From the NCBI GenBank assembly GCA_028687435.1, contig JAQUAF010000002.1, positions 148,021 to 212,020 on the forward strand: 64,000 nucleotides of DNA, written 5' to 3'. A program made the position numbers and the translations under genes. The notes below the pieces were generated by a model, which saw only the letters and a program-made list of their open reading frames with translations, made no database searches and had not been told where the DNA came from. Positions 8,510 to 18,551 of this stretch are shown here, in pieces. Within the stretch, counting starts at the first letter, position 1, and each line of letters begins with the position of its first letter. The stretch comes from Verrucomicrobiia bacterium (lineage in GTDB: Bacteria; Verrucomicrobiota; Verrucomicrobiia; JABWAM01).

Positions 8510-10345
8510 TTATTTTGTCACTTCGATCAATTTTACGTCGTCGATCCAAGCTTCCCCGTTGCCGTGAAGCCGCAAGTGAATCTGGGGGAAACGTCCGGGC
8601 TCATAAACGCCAACCTTGTTATTGGTGTCAATCTCCTTCTGATAGGTTATCTTGGTGCGTTCATCGGGCTCAAAGGTCCTGCCCTTGAAGCCTTCCAAGA
8701 GATAAACTTTTTTATAGAGGGTCCAGTTGGGGCCGGGAGTGACATCATCGGGGTAATTATGCACCAGGTCATAGGGCTTCGCGCCAGGATTGTCGGGGTT
8801 GGGAATGCGCTCGGAATAGTGGATGAGCGAACAGAGATGCATATCCCTGCCCCGGTACCAGAATGAAAGTTCAAATTGTTTTCCCAAAAGGAAATCCTTG
8901 TTGATCTGGCTGACCAGGGTGAAGGCCGGCTGCCATCCGGTTTTTACCCGGAAGATGGTGCGCGGCTCGCCGTAACGCCACCACCATTGATCCCAGCCCC
9001 AGCCGGTGGGCGCATAATGTCCGTATTTCTCAAAATAAGAGAAATGGAAAACTTTTTTTCCTTCCTTGGCTTCAACCTTGGTATCGCTGTCAACAACCTC
9101 GGGTATTCCGGAGAAGGTTCCGCAACTCCACGAGGCGGGGGATTTGAAATCCTTGTGAAAATCCACTCCTTTGATGTCCGTGGGGGAGGCAAGTTCCGGA
9201 TCTTCGCGTTTGCCCTTGCCCAAGGCGGCCTTGATACCGCCGCCGGGGGCGGAGAACAGGAGATCGGGAATGCCGTCGTTGTTATAATCGCAAATGTGGG
9301 GGCGGAGCATCGGGCTGATTTGTTCCCGTCCGCCCGCCTTGACGTATTTGGTCATTTCGACGGTCTCGATTTTTTTTGGATTTTTTATGCTTTCCTGGGT
9401 GCCAAGATGCAGGGCCAGCCGTCCGTAGCGATCGCCCACCAGCAGGTCGGGAATCCCGTCGCTGTTCCAATCGTATACCCATGGCGCCAGTTGTTCGCGC
9501 CCATCGCCGTAGGCCAGATACATTCGTTCACCTTTGAAGACCGGGTTGTTCTTGCCCCCGCTGTTCAGCCAGATGTAGATGCTGTTGGCCGAATAGGAGC
9601 CTTCGCCCATGATCAAATCGGGGAGGCCGTCCTTGTTCCAATCGGCGAAGACAGGTGTGCCATAGGTGCAGACCATGAGGGGATCCTTGCCGGTTGGCCC
9701 CCCCGGAATGGGTTTGGCGAGAAAACCTTCGTGATGGTGGCTGGGTCCTTCCCACCGGGGTTTGTCCATGGCCTCTATCCACTTGGGTTCCTTGGGGGTG
9801 CCCAAATTGGGGATCAGGTAGGCGACGCCATCCATGGTGCTGAAAAGGATGTCAAATTTTCCGGAACCGCGAAAGTCGCAAAGGTGAAAGCTGGGCGACC
9901 ATCCGAGGCATGTCTGGACCAGATGGGCATGGGTGAACGAAGGCTGTTCCTTGCTGCCTTTGTTTGGATACCAAAGAAGATGGCCGTCGGGGGAGCTCAC
10001 AACCAGATCCGGCAGTTTATCGGCATCGACATCCACATAGTTGACCGTGGCGCAAAATTCCTGGCGAACAAAAGTCCGTCCCTTGTCGAAAATCGCGGAG
10101 CGCTTGGAGCGGACGCGCAGACAGTTCGCCGCATCCACGCCATCGTAGAGGTTGGGGTTGGTGACGACTTGCTCAAAGCTGCCGTTGCTGACCAGGTTTT
10201 TCGGGCCGCCCGCGGGGGCGGGGGCAGGGGCGGGCGCTTGGGCGCGCAGGTTGAGGCAGGCTGCCGCAACCGCCAGGACGATCATTCCGCCGGGGGAAAA
10301 GAGCGGCGCTTTTGAGGGACGGATGGTGGGGATGGGCCAAAACAT
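8510..10345 (-). CDS. Secreted VCBS/FG-GAP repeat protein
   Basis: 611 residues with an N-terminal signal peptide (Arg/Lys n-region, then MIVLAVAAACLNLRAQ and an Ala-Pro repeat). The middle half is a beta-propeller of FG-GAP/VCBS repeats, recognisable by calcium-loop motifs of the form D-x-(D/N)-x-D-G-x-P-D: VDVDADKLPDLVV, WNKDGLPDLIMG, WNSDGIPDLLVG and YNNDGIPDLLFS. The last 200 residues are a Trp/Tyr-rich beta-sandwich ending AWIDDVKLIEV, like a carbohydrate-binding jelly roll. The N-terminal NLVSNGSFEQV also fits such a module. The protein is probably exported and binds a surface ligand. It sits between two exbD genes, an unusual place for a propeller protein, which argues that it works with the ExbBD motor. 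No enzyme motif is seen. Confidence 0.75.
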   Translation of the reverse strand: MFWPIPTIRPSKAPLFSPGGMIVLAVAAACLNLRAQAPAPAPAPAGGPKNLVSNGSFEQVVTNPNLYDGVDAANCLRVRSKRSAIFDKGRTFVRQEFCATVNYVDVDADKLPDLVVSSPDGHLLWYPNKGSKEQPSFTHAHLVQTCLGWSPSFHLCDFRGSGKFDILFSTMDGVAYLIPNLGTPKEPKWIEAMDKPRWEGPSHHHEGFLAKPIPGGPTGKDPLMVCTYGTPVFADWNKDGLPDLIMGEGSYSANSIYIWLNSGGKNNPVFKGERMYLAYGDGREQLAPWVYDWNSDGIPDLLVGDRYGRLALHLGTQESIKNPKKIETVEMTKYVKAGGREQISPMLRPHICDYNNDGIPDLLFSAPGGGIKAALGKGKREDPELASPTDIKGVDFHKDFKSPASWSCGTFSGIPEVVDSDTKVEAKEGKKVFHFSYFEKYGHYAPTGWGWDQWWWRYGEPRTIFRVKTGWQPAFTLVSQINKDFLLGKQFELSFWYRGRDMHLCSLIHYSERIPNPDNPGAKPYDLVHNYPDDVTPGPNWTLYKKVYLLEGFKGRTFEPDERTKITYQKEIDTNNKVGVYEPGRFPQIHLRLHGNGEAWIDDVKLIEVTK

Positions 10346-10371
10346 GGGTGGTGAGTCTTTGGAGGTGTCGG

Positions 10372-10848
10372 CTATTTTTTGTAGGTCTTATTGCCAGGAA
10401 CTTCCTTGTCCAGAACCATGAAGGTGATGTTGTCAATATCGGCGGCGGCGCAGGCTGCCATGACGTTTTGCATGTAACGATAGGGAACACCCCGGGAGGC
10501 GCGGAGTTTTGCGCGAAAGCTGGCGTTTTTCCCCTTGCGTTGAAGGATGATGTTGGTGAGGTCGTCCGGCGATTTGATCACTTTTTCCTCGAACTCAAGC
10601 ACGCCGTCATTTGCGGTCCATCCGATGTTGATGACCACCTCAGGAGGGCCGTTTTTCAACGCTTCCTTGCTGTTGTTGGCCACAGCCAGCTCGATGGTGG
10701 TGAATTTTGTCTTTGTCTTCAACACCTCGGTGGATGTGATGCTCATGAAGAAAACCATCAGCACCAAAAGGACATCAACCATGGGGGCGACCTGGAACTC
10801 GGGGTCTTCCTCGGGAAATGCCTGTGTGCTGCCGCGCGGTTTGGACAT
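10372..10848 (-). CDS. ExbD/TolR-type biopolymer transport protein (copy 2)
   Basis: 158 residues. The N-terminus holds the ExbD membrane helix FQVAPMVDVLLVLMVFFMS with the conserved Asp. The periplasmic part contains NDGVLEFEEKVIKSPDDL and ends with an ExbD-like VPYRYMQNVMAACAAADI. It lies 27 bases downstream of the ExbB-like gene, as expected for an ExbB-ExbD pair in one operon. It differs clearly from the other ExbD in this cluster in both the N-terminal tail (charged here, Gly-rich there) and the periplasmic domain, so the two are old paralogues rather than a recent duplication. Confidence 0.9.
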   Translation of the reverse strand: MSKPRGSTQAFPEEDPEFQVAPMVDVLLVLMVFFMSITSTEVLKTKTKFTTIELAVANNSKEALKNGPPEVVINIGWTANDGVLEFEEKVIKSPDDLTNIILQRKGKNASFRAKLRASRGVPYRYMQNVMAACAAADIDNITFMVLDKEVPGNKTYKK

Positions 10849-10875
10849 ATGCGGTTGTGATGAAGAGGGGGCGTT

Positions 10876-11859
10876 TTAGTTCCACTGCAACTCGGTGCCG
10901 CAGGAACCGCACTTTGGAGATCCGGCGGCGATGGGGGCGTTGCAGGAGGGGCAATTGACCGTCACACCGCTGATGGCCTGGCTGACGCGGGATGCCTGTT
11001 GTTCGGCGGTTGCGGGAGCGGCGGCAATGGCGCCCGAATCAGTGCCGACACCCTCGCCGATTTTGATTCCCTGCAATTCATCGAAGTTTACATCGGCCAC
11101 AAGCTGGTTGATGATGTCCTCTGCCAGGACGATGACCGACTGGAGCCGGTTGCGGAAGTAATAATAAAGGAAGAATGCCGGGATGGCCATGAAAAGCCCC
11201 GTGGCGGTGGCGATCAACACTTCGCCGATGGCTGCGGCAAGGCGGGATGGGTCGGCGATGCCTCCTGCGCCGAGGGTTTGGAATGCCTTGATCATGCCGG
11301 TGACCGTGCCGAGAAGACCGACCATGGGGGATACCACCCCGATGGTGGAAAGATAGGAGACGCGGGTTCGGAACATCATGCTTTCCTTGAGGCTGTGCTC
11401 GCTGATGGCGGATTCGCATGCGGCGCGTCCGCGTCCGAGGCGTTCAAGGCCCCGGATGAGAACACCTGTCAGGAAACAGGGGTTGCTTTTGCAAATCCGC
11501 CAAGCCTGCTGATAGTTTTCCTCGCCAAAAGCCTGGCGGAGTTCCTTGATGGCGTTGGCTGGGACGAATTTGGGCAGCCGGATTCGGATGAAACATTCGA
11601 TGATCAGGGCTGCGCACCAAATGGACATGCAGGCGAGGGGATACATGATCCAGCCGCCTTCCTTGAAGAGATCCAACAGGGTTTTGTCTCCATGCGCGCC
11701 TTCGGCTGCGGCGCCTTCCCCTCCGGCAGGCGCGGCGCCCTCGGCTGCGGCGGGCGCGGTCTGGGCATGGCCCTTTTCGACAACCATTTCAGAGCCCAGG
11801 ATAAAGCTCAGGAGAATGGAGATAAGCAAAAAACGACGGATGAGGGGATGGGATTTCAT
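10876..11859 (-). CDS. MotA/TolQ/ExbB proton-channel protein with C-terminal zinc ribbon
   Basis: 327 residues. An N-terminal signal sequence (RRFLLISILLSFILG) and an Ala/Gly-rich linker come before a MotA/TolQ/ExbB domain: GGWIMYPLACMSIWCAALI, then the paired helices around YLSTIGVVSPMVGLLGTVTG and IGEVLIATATGLFMAIPAFF. This family forms the pentameric channel that drives ExbD or TolR with the proton motive force. The very C-terminus is atypical: a C-x2-C-x10-C-x2-C zinc ribbon (CPSCNAPIAAGSPKCGSC). By the usual ExbB topology that tail would be cytoplasmic. The start overlaps the TPR gene's stop as ATGA, which indicates translational coupling. Confidence 0.9.
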   Translation of the reverse strand: MKSHPLIRRFLLISILLSFILGSEMVVEKGHAQTAPAAAEGAAPAGGEGAAAEGAHGDKTLLDLFKEGGWIMYPLACMSIWCAALIIECFIRIRLPKFVPANAIKELRQAFGEENYQQAWRICKSNPCFLTGVLIRGLERLGRGRAACESAISEHSLKESMMFRTRVSYLSTIGVVSPMVGLLGTVTGMIKAFQTLGAGGIADPSRLAAAIGEVLIATATGLFMAIPAFFLYYYFRNRLQSVIVLAEDIINQLVADVNFDELQGIKIGEGVGTDSGAIAAAPATAEQQASRVSQAISGVTVNCPSCNAPIAAGSPKCGSCGTELQWN

Positions 11860-12743
11860 GGAGTTGTTCCTTCACTTGGATTGGAAACCTTGAGGGTTTC
11901 CAGTTTTTTTCGGGCTTCACTGGCCACGGGAGCGGCCGGGTATTCTTTCAATAAGACTTCCAACTGCCCTTTGGCTTGCGCGGGGTTTTTGGTTTGTTCG
12001 TAGACCAAGGCGCTTTGGTACAGGGCGTTGGCGGCCGCATTGGCGTCCGCATGAAAAATCAGGATGGTTCGCAGAAATGCCTCCAGCGCTTCCTTGGGCT
12101 GGTTTGAGGACAACAGGCATTGGCCCATGACCAAGTATGCGCGCCCGAGGGTTTTTGCGTCGTCTTCGCCCAAGGCGCCTTCCTTGCTTTTGGAGATTTC
12201 CTCCTCCAGGTTTTTGATCAAGGGTTCCAAGAGCGCCCTGGCTTGATCGGGCTGTTTGAGGCCGAGCATGATTTGCGCTTCCACGCCCGCCATTTCATCC
12301 TTGAACCTGGATTGGGGGTAAAATTTATGGATGGCATTGAAGACTTCCCGGGCCTTGCCCCATTCCTTTAATTCGGCGTAGGACTCGCCCAGTCGCACCG
12401 CGCATTCCTCCAGCCAATCCTGGGGAAGGCCCTTGTATTTGGTGTACAGGGGTTCCAAGGCTTGTGCGACTTCGGAAAACTGGTTTTTTTCAAACGCTTG
12501 CAGCGCCTGATTGAACGGGGGGGGGATGGGGACTTCGACCCGTTCGACGCGTTGCCGGGGAATGGTGGTTGTGCCAATCTGTCCGAGGGTGATGTGGATG
12601 TTGACGTCGTCCACCTTGACAATGGTTCCCGATGCAGGCTCGGACGCGCCGGTTTGATAAACCTTGTCCTGGGCAGCCGAGGGAATGGTCCCGGCGGCCA
12701 AGGCAAAGACGAAGAACAGGAAAAGGCAATGCGGGCGATGCAT
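11856..12743 (-). CDS. Exported TPR-repeat protein
   Basis: About 295 residues with a signal peptide (MHRPHCLFLFFVFALAAG, cleavage probably after SAA). A short beta-rich N-terminal segment (GTIVKVDDVNIHITLGQIG) is followed by tetratricopeptide-type helical repeats, for example ALQAFEKNQFSEVAQALEPL, WGKAREVFNAIHKFYPQSRF and NPAQAKGQLEVLLKEYP. It is probably a periplasmic scaffold and the first gene of the ExbB/ExbD cluster; its stop overlaps the exbB start. An upstream in-frame ATG at 12767 exists, but the ATG at 12743 has AGGATG nine bases before it and gives the better signal peptide. Periplasmic TPR proteins such as CpoB accompany Tol systems elsewhere; orthology is not claimed. Confidence 0.8.
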   Translation of the reverse strand: MHRPHCLFLFFVFALAAGTIPSAAQDKVYQTGASEPASGTIVKVDDVNIHITLGQIGTTTIPRQRVERVEVPIPPPFNQALQAFEKNQFSEVAQALEPLYTKYKGLPQDWLEECAVRLGESYAELKEWGKAREVFNAIHKFYPQSRFKDEMAGVEAQIMLGLKQPDQARALLEPLIKNLEEEISKSKEGALGEDDAKTLGRAYLVMGQCLLSSNQPKEALEAFLRTILIFHADANAAANALYQSALVYEQTKNPAQAKGQLEVLLKEYPAAPVASEARKKLETLKVSNPSEGTTP

Positions 12744-12851
12744 TATGACGCATCCTAACGGGGGCATGGTGTTTCGTCAACCCCATCCCTTGAAAAATCG
12801 TTTTTTTTTCCATCTTGTTTGTCGGGGTGTTGCAGGTATAGGTTTGTCTGC

Positions 12852-13367
12852 ATGGCGGACGCATTGTATTACTATCTTGATCAGGCTGACCAGCCGGTGG
12901 GGCCGTTGTCGTTCCAGCAAATGAAGAAAATGTTTTCAAATCAGATGATCACCCGGGAAACCTTGGTTTGTCGCGCGGGAATGAACCAGTGGGTGCCGGC
13001 GCGGGACATGGCCGAGCTGGGGGTGGAATTACCAAGCAAGTTTTACACCCTCAAGCAAACCGGCGTGATTCAAGTCCGTGAACTGGAGCCGAAGAAGGTT
13101 CAGGGCAAGGTTGTGCTCTTCGATGATTACCATCAGATGCCGGATGGAAACCGGAAAAAGATGCTGGTAATGGGAGTGGACAAGCTTCCGCAGACGCCGG
13201 AAATGGCCACGGAAATTTATCTGCAAGCCCAGGAAAAACGGATTGCCGATCTGGAAAAGCAGCTTGAGAATGAAAAAAAGAAGCTGATTCAGGCGCGCCA
13301 GCTTCTGGAGGATCTACGTCAGGGCAGGGAGCCTCCTGCTGTCAAGACTGAGGGGGGCGCAGGCTGA
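12852..13367 (+). CDS. GYF_2-domain protein with coiled-coil tail
   Basis: 171 residues, divergent from the TPR gene. Residues 1 to about 60 are a GYF_2-type domain: ALYYYLDQADQPVGPLSFQQ with the conserved Y-Y and P-V-G-P positions, then NQWVPARDMAEL. GYF_2 domains are common in PVC bacteria and are thought to bind proline-rich peptides. The C-terminal third is a charged coiled coil (AQEKRIADLEKQLENEKKKL). There is no signal peptide or membrane helix, so it is probably cytoplasmic. I chose the ATG at 12852 over the frame's first codon at 12819 because the domain begins immediately after it. Function unknown. Confidence 0.75.
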   Translation: MADALYYYLDQADQPVGPLSFQQMKKMFSNQMITRETLVCRAGMNQWVPARDMAELGVELPSKFYTLKQTGVIQVRELEPKKVQGKVVLFDDYHQMPDGNRKKMLVMGVDKLPQTPEMATEIYLQAQEKRIADLEKQLENEKKKLIQARQLLEDLRQGREPPAVKTEGGAG

Positions 13368-13423
13368 ACCTTCCGGACGATTTCCTGCCGGAATTTCAGT
13401 TTTCCAGCCGCCTGTCTCTTGAG

Positions 13424-13774
13424 CGAGGCTCTTGCAAAACTACGATGCATGGCGCGATAAATCACTTTGGCCGAATCCAAGGCGATGAGGCAGGAAAATC
13501 CCCACTGCGGGCTTTGATCCGCCTTCGCCCGAGCGCTTCGGCGAGACAAGCTGTCGACTTGTTCCGAGCGAAGTCGAGGAGGTCAACGCCGGAGTCGGCC
13601 AAAGTGATTGCCGCCCAAGGGGTTGCGCGTCTATTTTTCGCTGGCGGTCCCGCTGTGGCGGGATCGCTTGTGCCGCACAAGCGGCACCGTTGGCAGGGAT
13701 TGGCCAAGCTCCACGCCTTGCCAGCGAAAAATATCCGCTGCAACGCCAAGTATCGTAGTTTTGCAAGAGCCTCG
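13424..13774. repeat. 351-bp element with 23-bp terminal inverted repeats (MITE-like)
   Basis: The ends are perfect 23-base inverted copies, at 13424-13446 and 13752-13774, running CGAGGCTCTTGCAAAACTAC plus GAT. Inside are two further perfect inverted pairs: 15 bases (13460-13474 with 13595-13609, AATCACTTTGGCCGA) and 13 bases (13633-13645 with 13720-13732, ATTTTTCGCTGGC), plus smaller hairpins. The open frames in it look like chance translations with no domain. A non-autonomous transposable element is the simplest reading; the terminal GAGGCTCTTGCAAAA resembles ends of IS5-like elements, which is only an impression. I could not identify a clear target-site duplication. It fills the gap between the GYF gene and the sugar kinase. 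Confidence 0.7.
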
Positions 13775-13785
13775 AGCGGTTATGA

Positions 13786-14883
13786 TCAGCGAACCACGCG
13801 TGCGCTGCCGCCTTTCATGACCTTTTCCACTTCCTTGCAGGTGGCCATGGAGGTGTCGCCGGGGGTGGTCATGGCAAGGGCGCCATGGGCGGCGCCGTAG
13901 TTGACGGCCTTGGCTGCGTCGCCGGTGGTGAGAAAACCGTAGATGAGTCCGCTGGCGAAGCTGTCTCCTCCTCCGACGCGGTCCAGAATTTCAAGCTCGG
14001 CGTATTTGCGGCTTTCGTGGAGTTGTCCGTCCATGTAACAGATGGCGCTCCAGTCATTTTTTGTGGCGGTGATGACCCGGCGCAGGGTGGTGGCCACCAC
14101 TTTGAAGTTCGGATAGACGGTCACTGCCTTCTGGATCATTTTCTTGAAGGCTTCGGTTTCGATGTTGGTGATATTGTGGTCGAGTCCTTCGACCTCAAGG
14201 CCGAGACTGGCGGTGAAATCCTCCTCGTTGCCGATCATCACGTCCACGTATTTTGCGATTTCGCAATTCACCTCGCGCGCCTTGGCCTGGCCGCCGATGC
14301 TTTTCCAAAGGCTGGGGCGGTAGTTCAGGTCGTAGCTGACAATGGTGCCATGTTTGTTGGCGGCCTTGACGGCTTCCACCGTGATGGCCGCGGTGGACTC
14401 GGACAGGGCGGCGAAGATGCCGCCGGTGTGGAACCATCGGATTCCGAGTTCGCCGAAGATTTTGTCCCAATTGAAGTCGCCGGGCTGGAGTTTGCTGGCG
14501 GCGGTGTTGCCGCGATCGGGCACGCCAACGGCGCCGCGGATGCCGAAGCCGCGTTCGGTGAAGTTCAGGCCGTTGCGAACGGAGCGGCCGATGCCGTCGT
14601 CGGGTTTCCAAAGGATGAAATCCGTGGCCACGCCGCCTTGCATGATGAAATCCTCGATGAGATGCCCTACCTCATTGTCCACGAAGGCGGTGCAAACGGC
14701 GGTTTTCAGGCCAAAGCACTTGCGCAGGCCGCGAGCGACGTTGTATTCGCCTCCGCCTTCCCATGCCTTGAATTCGCGTGCGGTGCGGATGCGGCCTTCT
14801 CCGGGGTCGAGGCGAAGCATGATTTCACCGAGCGAAAGTTCGTCGAATTTGCATTTTGCGGCGTCTTTGATTTTGAGTGGCAT
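13786..14883 (-). CDS. PfkB-family sugar kinase, probably 2-keto-3-deoxygluconate kinase
   Basis: 365 residues of the PfkB/ribokinase fold. The N-terminal region has LSLGEIMLRLDPGEGRIRTA and GGGEYNVARGLRKCFGL, as in KDG kinases. The C-terminal signature is DRVGGGDSFASGLIYG, whose second Asp is the catalytic base. The enzyme would phosphorylate a sugar or sugar acid with ATP, most likely 2-keto-3-deoxygluconate to KDPG. Context supports that: it is downstream of an Ldh2-type dehydrogenase, gnd and a 2-hydroxyacid dehydrogenase on the same strand. The frame extends to 15030, but the extra residues are a low-complexity read-through of the upstream gene's end; the ATG at 14883 begins the conserved domain. 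Other PfkB substrates (fructose, aldohexonates) remain possible. Confidence 0.8.
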   Translation of the reverse strand: MPLKIKDAAKCKFDELSLGEIMLRLDPGEGRIRTAREFKAWEGGGEYNVARGLRKCFGLKTAVCTAFVDNEVGHLIEDFIMQGGVATDFILWKPDDGIGRSVRNGLNFTERGFGIRGAVGVPDRGNTAASKLQPGDFNWDKIFGELGIRWFHTGGIFAALSESTAAITVEAVKAANKHGTIVSYDLNYRPSLWKSIGGQAKAREVNCEIAKYVDVMIGNEEDFTASLGLEVEGLDHNITNIETEAFKKMIQKAVTVYPNFKVVATTLRRVITATKNDWSAICYMDGQLHESRKYAELEILDRVGGGDSFASGLIYGFLTTGDAAKAVNYGAAHGALAMTTPGDTSMATCKEVEKVMKGGSARVVR

Positions 14884-14920
14884 GGGAATCCTTGGGATTT
14901 TGGATTTTAGAATGGTGATT

Positions 14921-16018
14921 TTAGATGGAGACCTGTTTGAAGTCACTTTCTTTCCATGGGGAGGCGCCGCATTCGCGGGCCATTTCGGCAAAGGCGTCCA
15001 TTTCGGCCTTGGTAAAGAGCAGGCCGCCATGTTGTTGGGTCAGTCTGGCGCCTTCGGCCTCAAGCTGGCCGGGGAGCATGACCTTGTCGTTGCCATGGCC
15101 CAGGATGTCCTTGATGACGGCCTGGACGTTGGTTTTTTGGTTGCGTCCGCATGGGAAATTGTCGCAGGAGAGCGCCTCGGCCTTGATGCACTGGAAGAAG
15201 AAATGGGGCGTGTGTTTTTCGCCGGCCGGGCCTTCGTTCCACTTGCCCCGGAGGAAGGGGATGCCGCTGCCGGTGAAGGCGGCCAGCAGTTCGTTGACCA
15301 GCGCCAGACCGTAGCCCTTGTGTTGCCCGAAAAAGAGAAGCCATTTGGCCCTGGCTGGATCGGTGGTGGGCTGGCCTTCGGCATCCACAGCGGCGCCGGG
15401 GGGCAGTTGTTTGCCTTCGCGGGCGAGTTGCTGCACGCGGCCCATGGCGACGGTGCTGGTGGCCCAATCGATGCAGATGGGGAAACCGATCTGATCCTGG
15501 GTGGGGAAAGCCCATGAATGGGGGTTGGTGCCCATGGTGGGATGTTTTCCCATGAAGGGAACAACCTCCGATGTGCCTGCGGTGCAGCAGGTGTAGGCGA
15601 TGTATCCTTTTTTGGCGGCGTTGATGACATAGCCGCCACCCCACAGGTAATGGAACGCGTTGTCCACAGTGACAATGCCGGCGCCGTATTCATCCGCCAT
15701 TTTCATGCAGCAGTCCATGGCTTCGAACGCGACGGACTGGCCGAGTTTGCGGTTGGCGTTCCAGCGTTGCACGGCTTTGAATCGGCCGGGCAATTTCTCG
15801 ATGGTTGCGCCGGGTTTGCATCCTCCGACCTTGGAGCCGAAGAGTTCATCGAGGTGGATGGCCTTGATGGCGTTGTGGGTGCGGATGCCGTGCGTGGAGG
15901 CCAGTTCGCAGAAGCGTGCGCCATCCGACGCCTCCTGAGCCGTGTAACCGCGGTGGCGGTAGGCGTTTTCGACAAGCTGGTTGTGTGTGGATTGGGGTAC
16001 GACGAAGTAGGTGTTCAT
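14921..16018 (-). CDS. Ldh2/malate-type NAD(P)-dependent dehydrogenase
   Basis: About 365 residues of the Ldh_2 family (malate/L-lactate/ureidoglycolate/2,3-diketo-L-gulonate dehydrogenases), a fold unrelated to classical LDH. Family pieces seen are GIRTHNAIKAIHLDEL, GAGIVTVDNAFHYLWGGG, PFMGKHPTMGTNPHSWAFPT, DWATSTVAMGRVQQL and QHKGYGLALVNELLAAFTGSG. These enzymes reduce a 2-keto acid with NAD(P)H or run the reverse reaction in the cytoplasm. Its place between gnd and a KDG-type kinase suggests a sugar-acid substrate rather than malate. The frame extends to a TTG at 16039, but the ATG at 16018 is the standard start for the family. Exact substrate not determinable. Confidence 0.82.
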   Translation of the reverse strand: MNTYFVVPQSTHNQLVENAYRHRGYTAQEASDGARFCELASTHGIRTHNAIKAIHLDELFGSKVGGCKPGATIEKLPGRFKAVQRWNANRKLGQSVAFEAMDCCMKMADEYGAGIVTVDNAFHYLWGGGYVINAAKKGYIAYTCCTAGTSEVVPFMGKHPTMGTNPHSWAFPTQDQIGFPICIDWATSTVAMGRVQQLAREGKQLPPGAAVDAEGQPTTDPARAKWLLFFGQHKGYGLALVNELLAAFTGSGIPFLRGKWNEGPAGEKHTPHFFFQCIKAEALSCDNFPCGRNQKTNVQAVIKDILGHGNDKVMLPGQLEAEGARLTQQHGGLLFTKAEMDAFAEMARECGASPWKESDFKQVSI

Positions 16019-16067
16019 GGGAAATCCGGCAAGGGTCAAGGTTTAAGGGGTAAACCTTTGTTTTGAC

Positions 16068-17522
<1,455 letters not shown>

Positions 17523-17572
17523 TTTTTTTAGGTTGGTTAGGCTGTAGGCTGTTAGACTGTTATCATTTTGAA

Positions 17573-18532
17573 TCAGACTTGGTTTGCCTGGGCGAGAGGT
17601 TTCTGGCCCTTGAGCGTCAGGATGAGGTTTTTGGCGGCCATGGTGGCCTGGCGAACCACGCTTTCGTACGTGCGGGAGCCAATGTGCGGAGTCAAAATGG
17701 CGTTGGGGCAGGCGAATAGAGGATGATCCTTGGGAGGGGGTTCCTGTTCCAGCACGTCGGCGCCATAGCCGAGAAGCTGCCCGCTTTTGAGGGCGGCCAC
17801 CAAGGCTTGGGTTTCCACCAGTTCGCCGCGGGCGGTGTTGATGAGCACGGCGCCTTTTTTCATCAGGGACAGGCGCTGGGCGTTGATGAGATGCCGGGTT
17901 TCATCCGAAAGATTCACATGCAACGTCACAATATCGGCCACCTTGAGGATATCCTCCACATTGGAGTGGCGTTTGACCTCGTTCTTGCGGGCGAATTCCT
18001 CGTCCCAGAACTTGTCGAAACCGAGAACGGTCATGCCAAAAGCCCGGGCGCGGATGGAGACTTCCTTGCCGATGCGGCCCATGCCAAGCACTCCGATGGT
18101 TTTGCCCATCAATTCGTTGCCGGTGATGCGTTTCCAGTCGCCTTTTTTCACGTGATTGCATTCCTCCACGATATGGCGGCAGATGGCCAGCAGCAGGCCA
18201 AAGGCGTGTTCGGCCACCGTGGTGTGGTTGACCCCTGGACAGAAGGTGACGGGGATTTTCAGATCAGTGGCGGCTTTGACGTCCACTTTGTCCAAGCCGA
18301 TGCCATATTTGCTGACCACTTTCAAACGGGGCAGGGCCTTTTGCAGGACCGCGCGGGTGATGGCGTCGTCGCCGCAAAGCAGGCCGTCGATGTCGCCGAC
18401 CAGTTCCAACATTCGCTTTTCCGGCAAGGGACCCCGTTCCCGGATGATCTCAAAGCCTTCGCTGGCCAGAAGTTGATGATGTTCGCCAGGGGTGTCCTGG
18501 AACGATGTGGTGGTAAGAAGGATTCGTTTCAT
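17573..18532 (-). CDS. D-2-hydroxyacid dehydrogenase (SerA-like, phosphoglycerate/hydroxypyruvate type)
   Basis: 319 residues with the two domains of the D-isomer 2-hydroxyacid dehydrogenase family. The NAD-binding motif is GVLGMGRIGKEVSIRAR. The catalytic triad is visible: Arg in NTARGEL, Glu in LEQEPPPKDHPLF, and His in LTPHIGSRTYE. There is no C-terminal ACT domain, so this is the short form rather than full SerA. It could act on 3-phosphoglycerate, glyoxylate, hydroxypyruvate or a sugar-derived 2-keto acid; its place at the head of a gnd-Ldh2-kinase cluster favours the last. It is the first gene after the promoter and palindrome at 18552-18585, so its expression and that of the genes behind it are probably regulated together. 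Confidence 0.85.
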   Translation of the reverse strand: MKRILLTTTSFQDTPGEHHQLLASEGFEIIRERGPLPEKRMLELVGDIDGLLCGDDAITRAVLQKALPRLKVVSKYGIGLDKVDVKAATDLKIPVTFCPGVNHTTVAEHAFGLLLAICRHIVEECNHVKKGDWKRITGNELMGKTIGVLGMGRIGKEVSIRARAFGMTVLGFDKFWDEEFARKNEVKRHSNVEDILKVADIVTLHVNLSDETRHLINAQRLSLMKKGAVLINTARGELVETQALVAALKSGQLLGYGADVLEQEPPPKDHPLFACPNAILTPHIGSRTYESVVRQATMAAKNLILTLKGQKPLAQANQV

Positions 18533-18551
18533 GAAAATGCAATGTTATACC

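Noticed and set aside
13445..13900. Open frames inside the 351-bp nested inverted-repeat element
   Set aside because: They lie in a structured repeat with no start signal or domain and occur in several frames at once.
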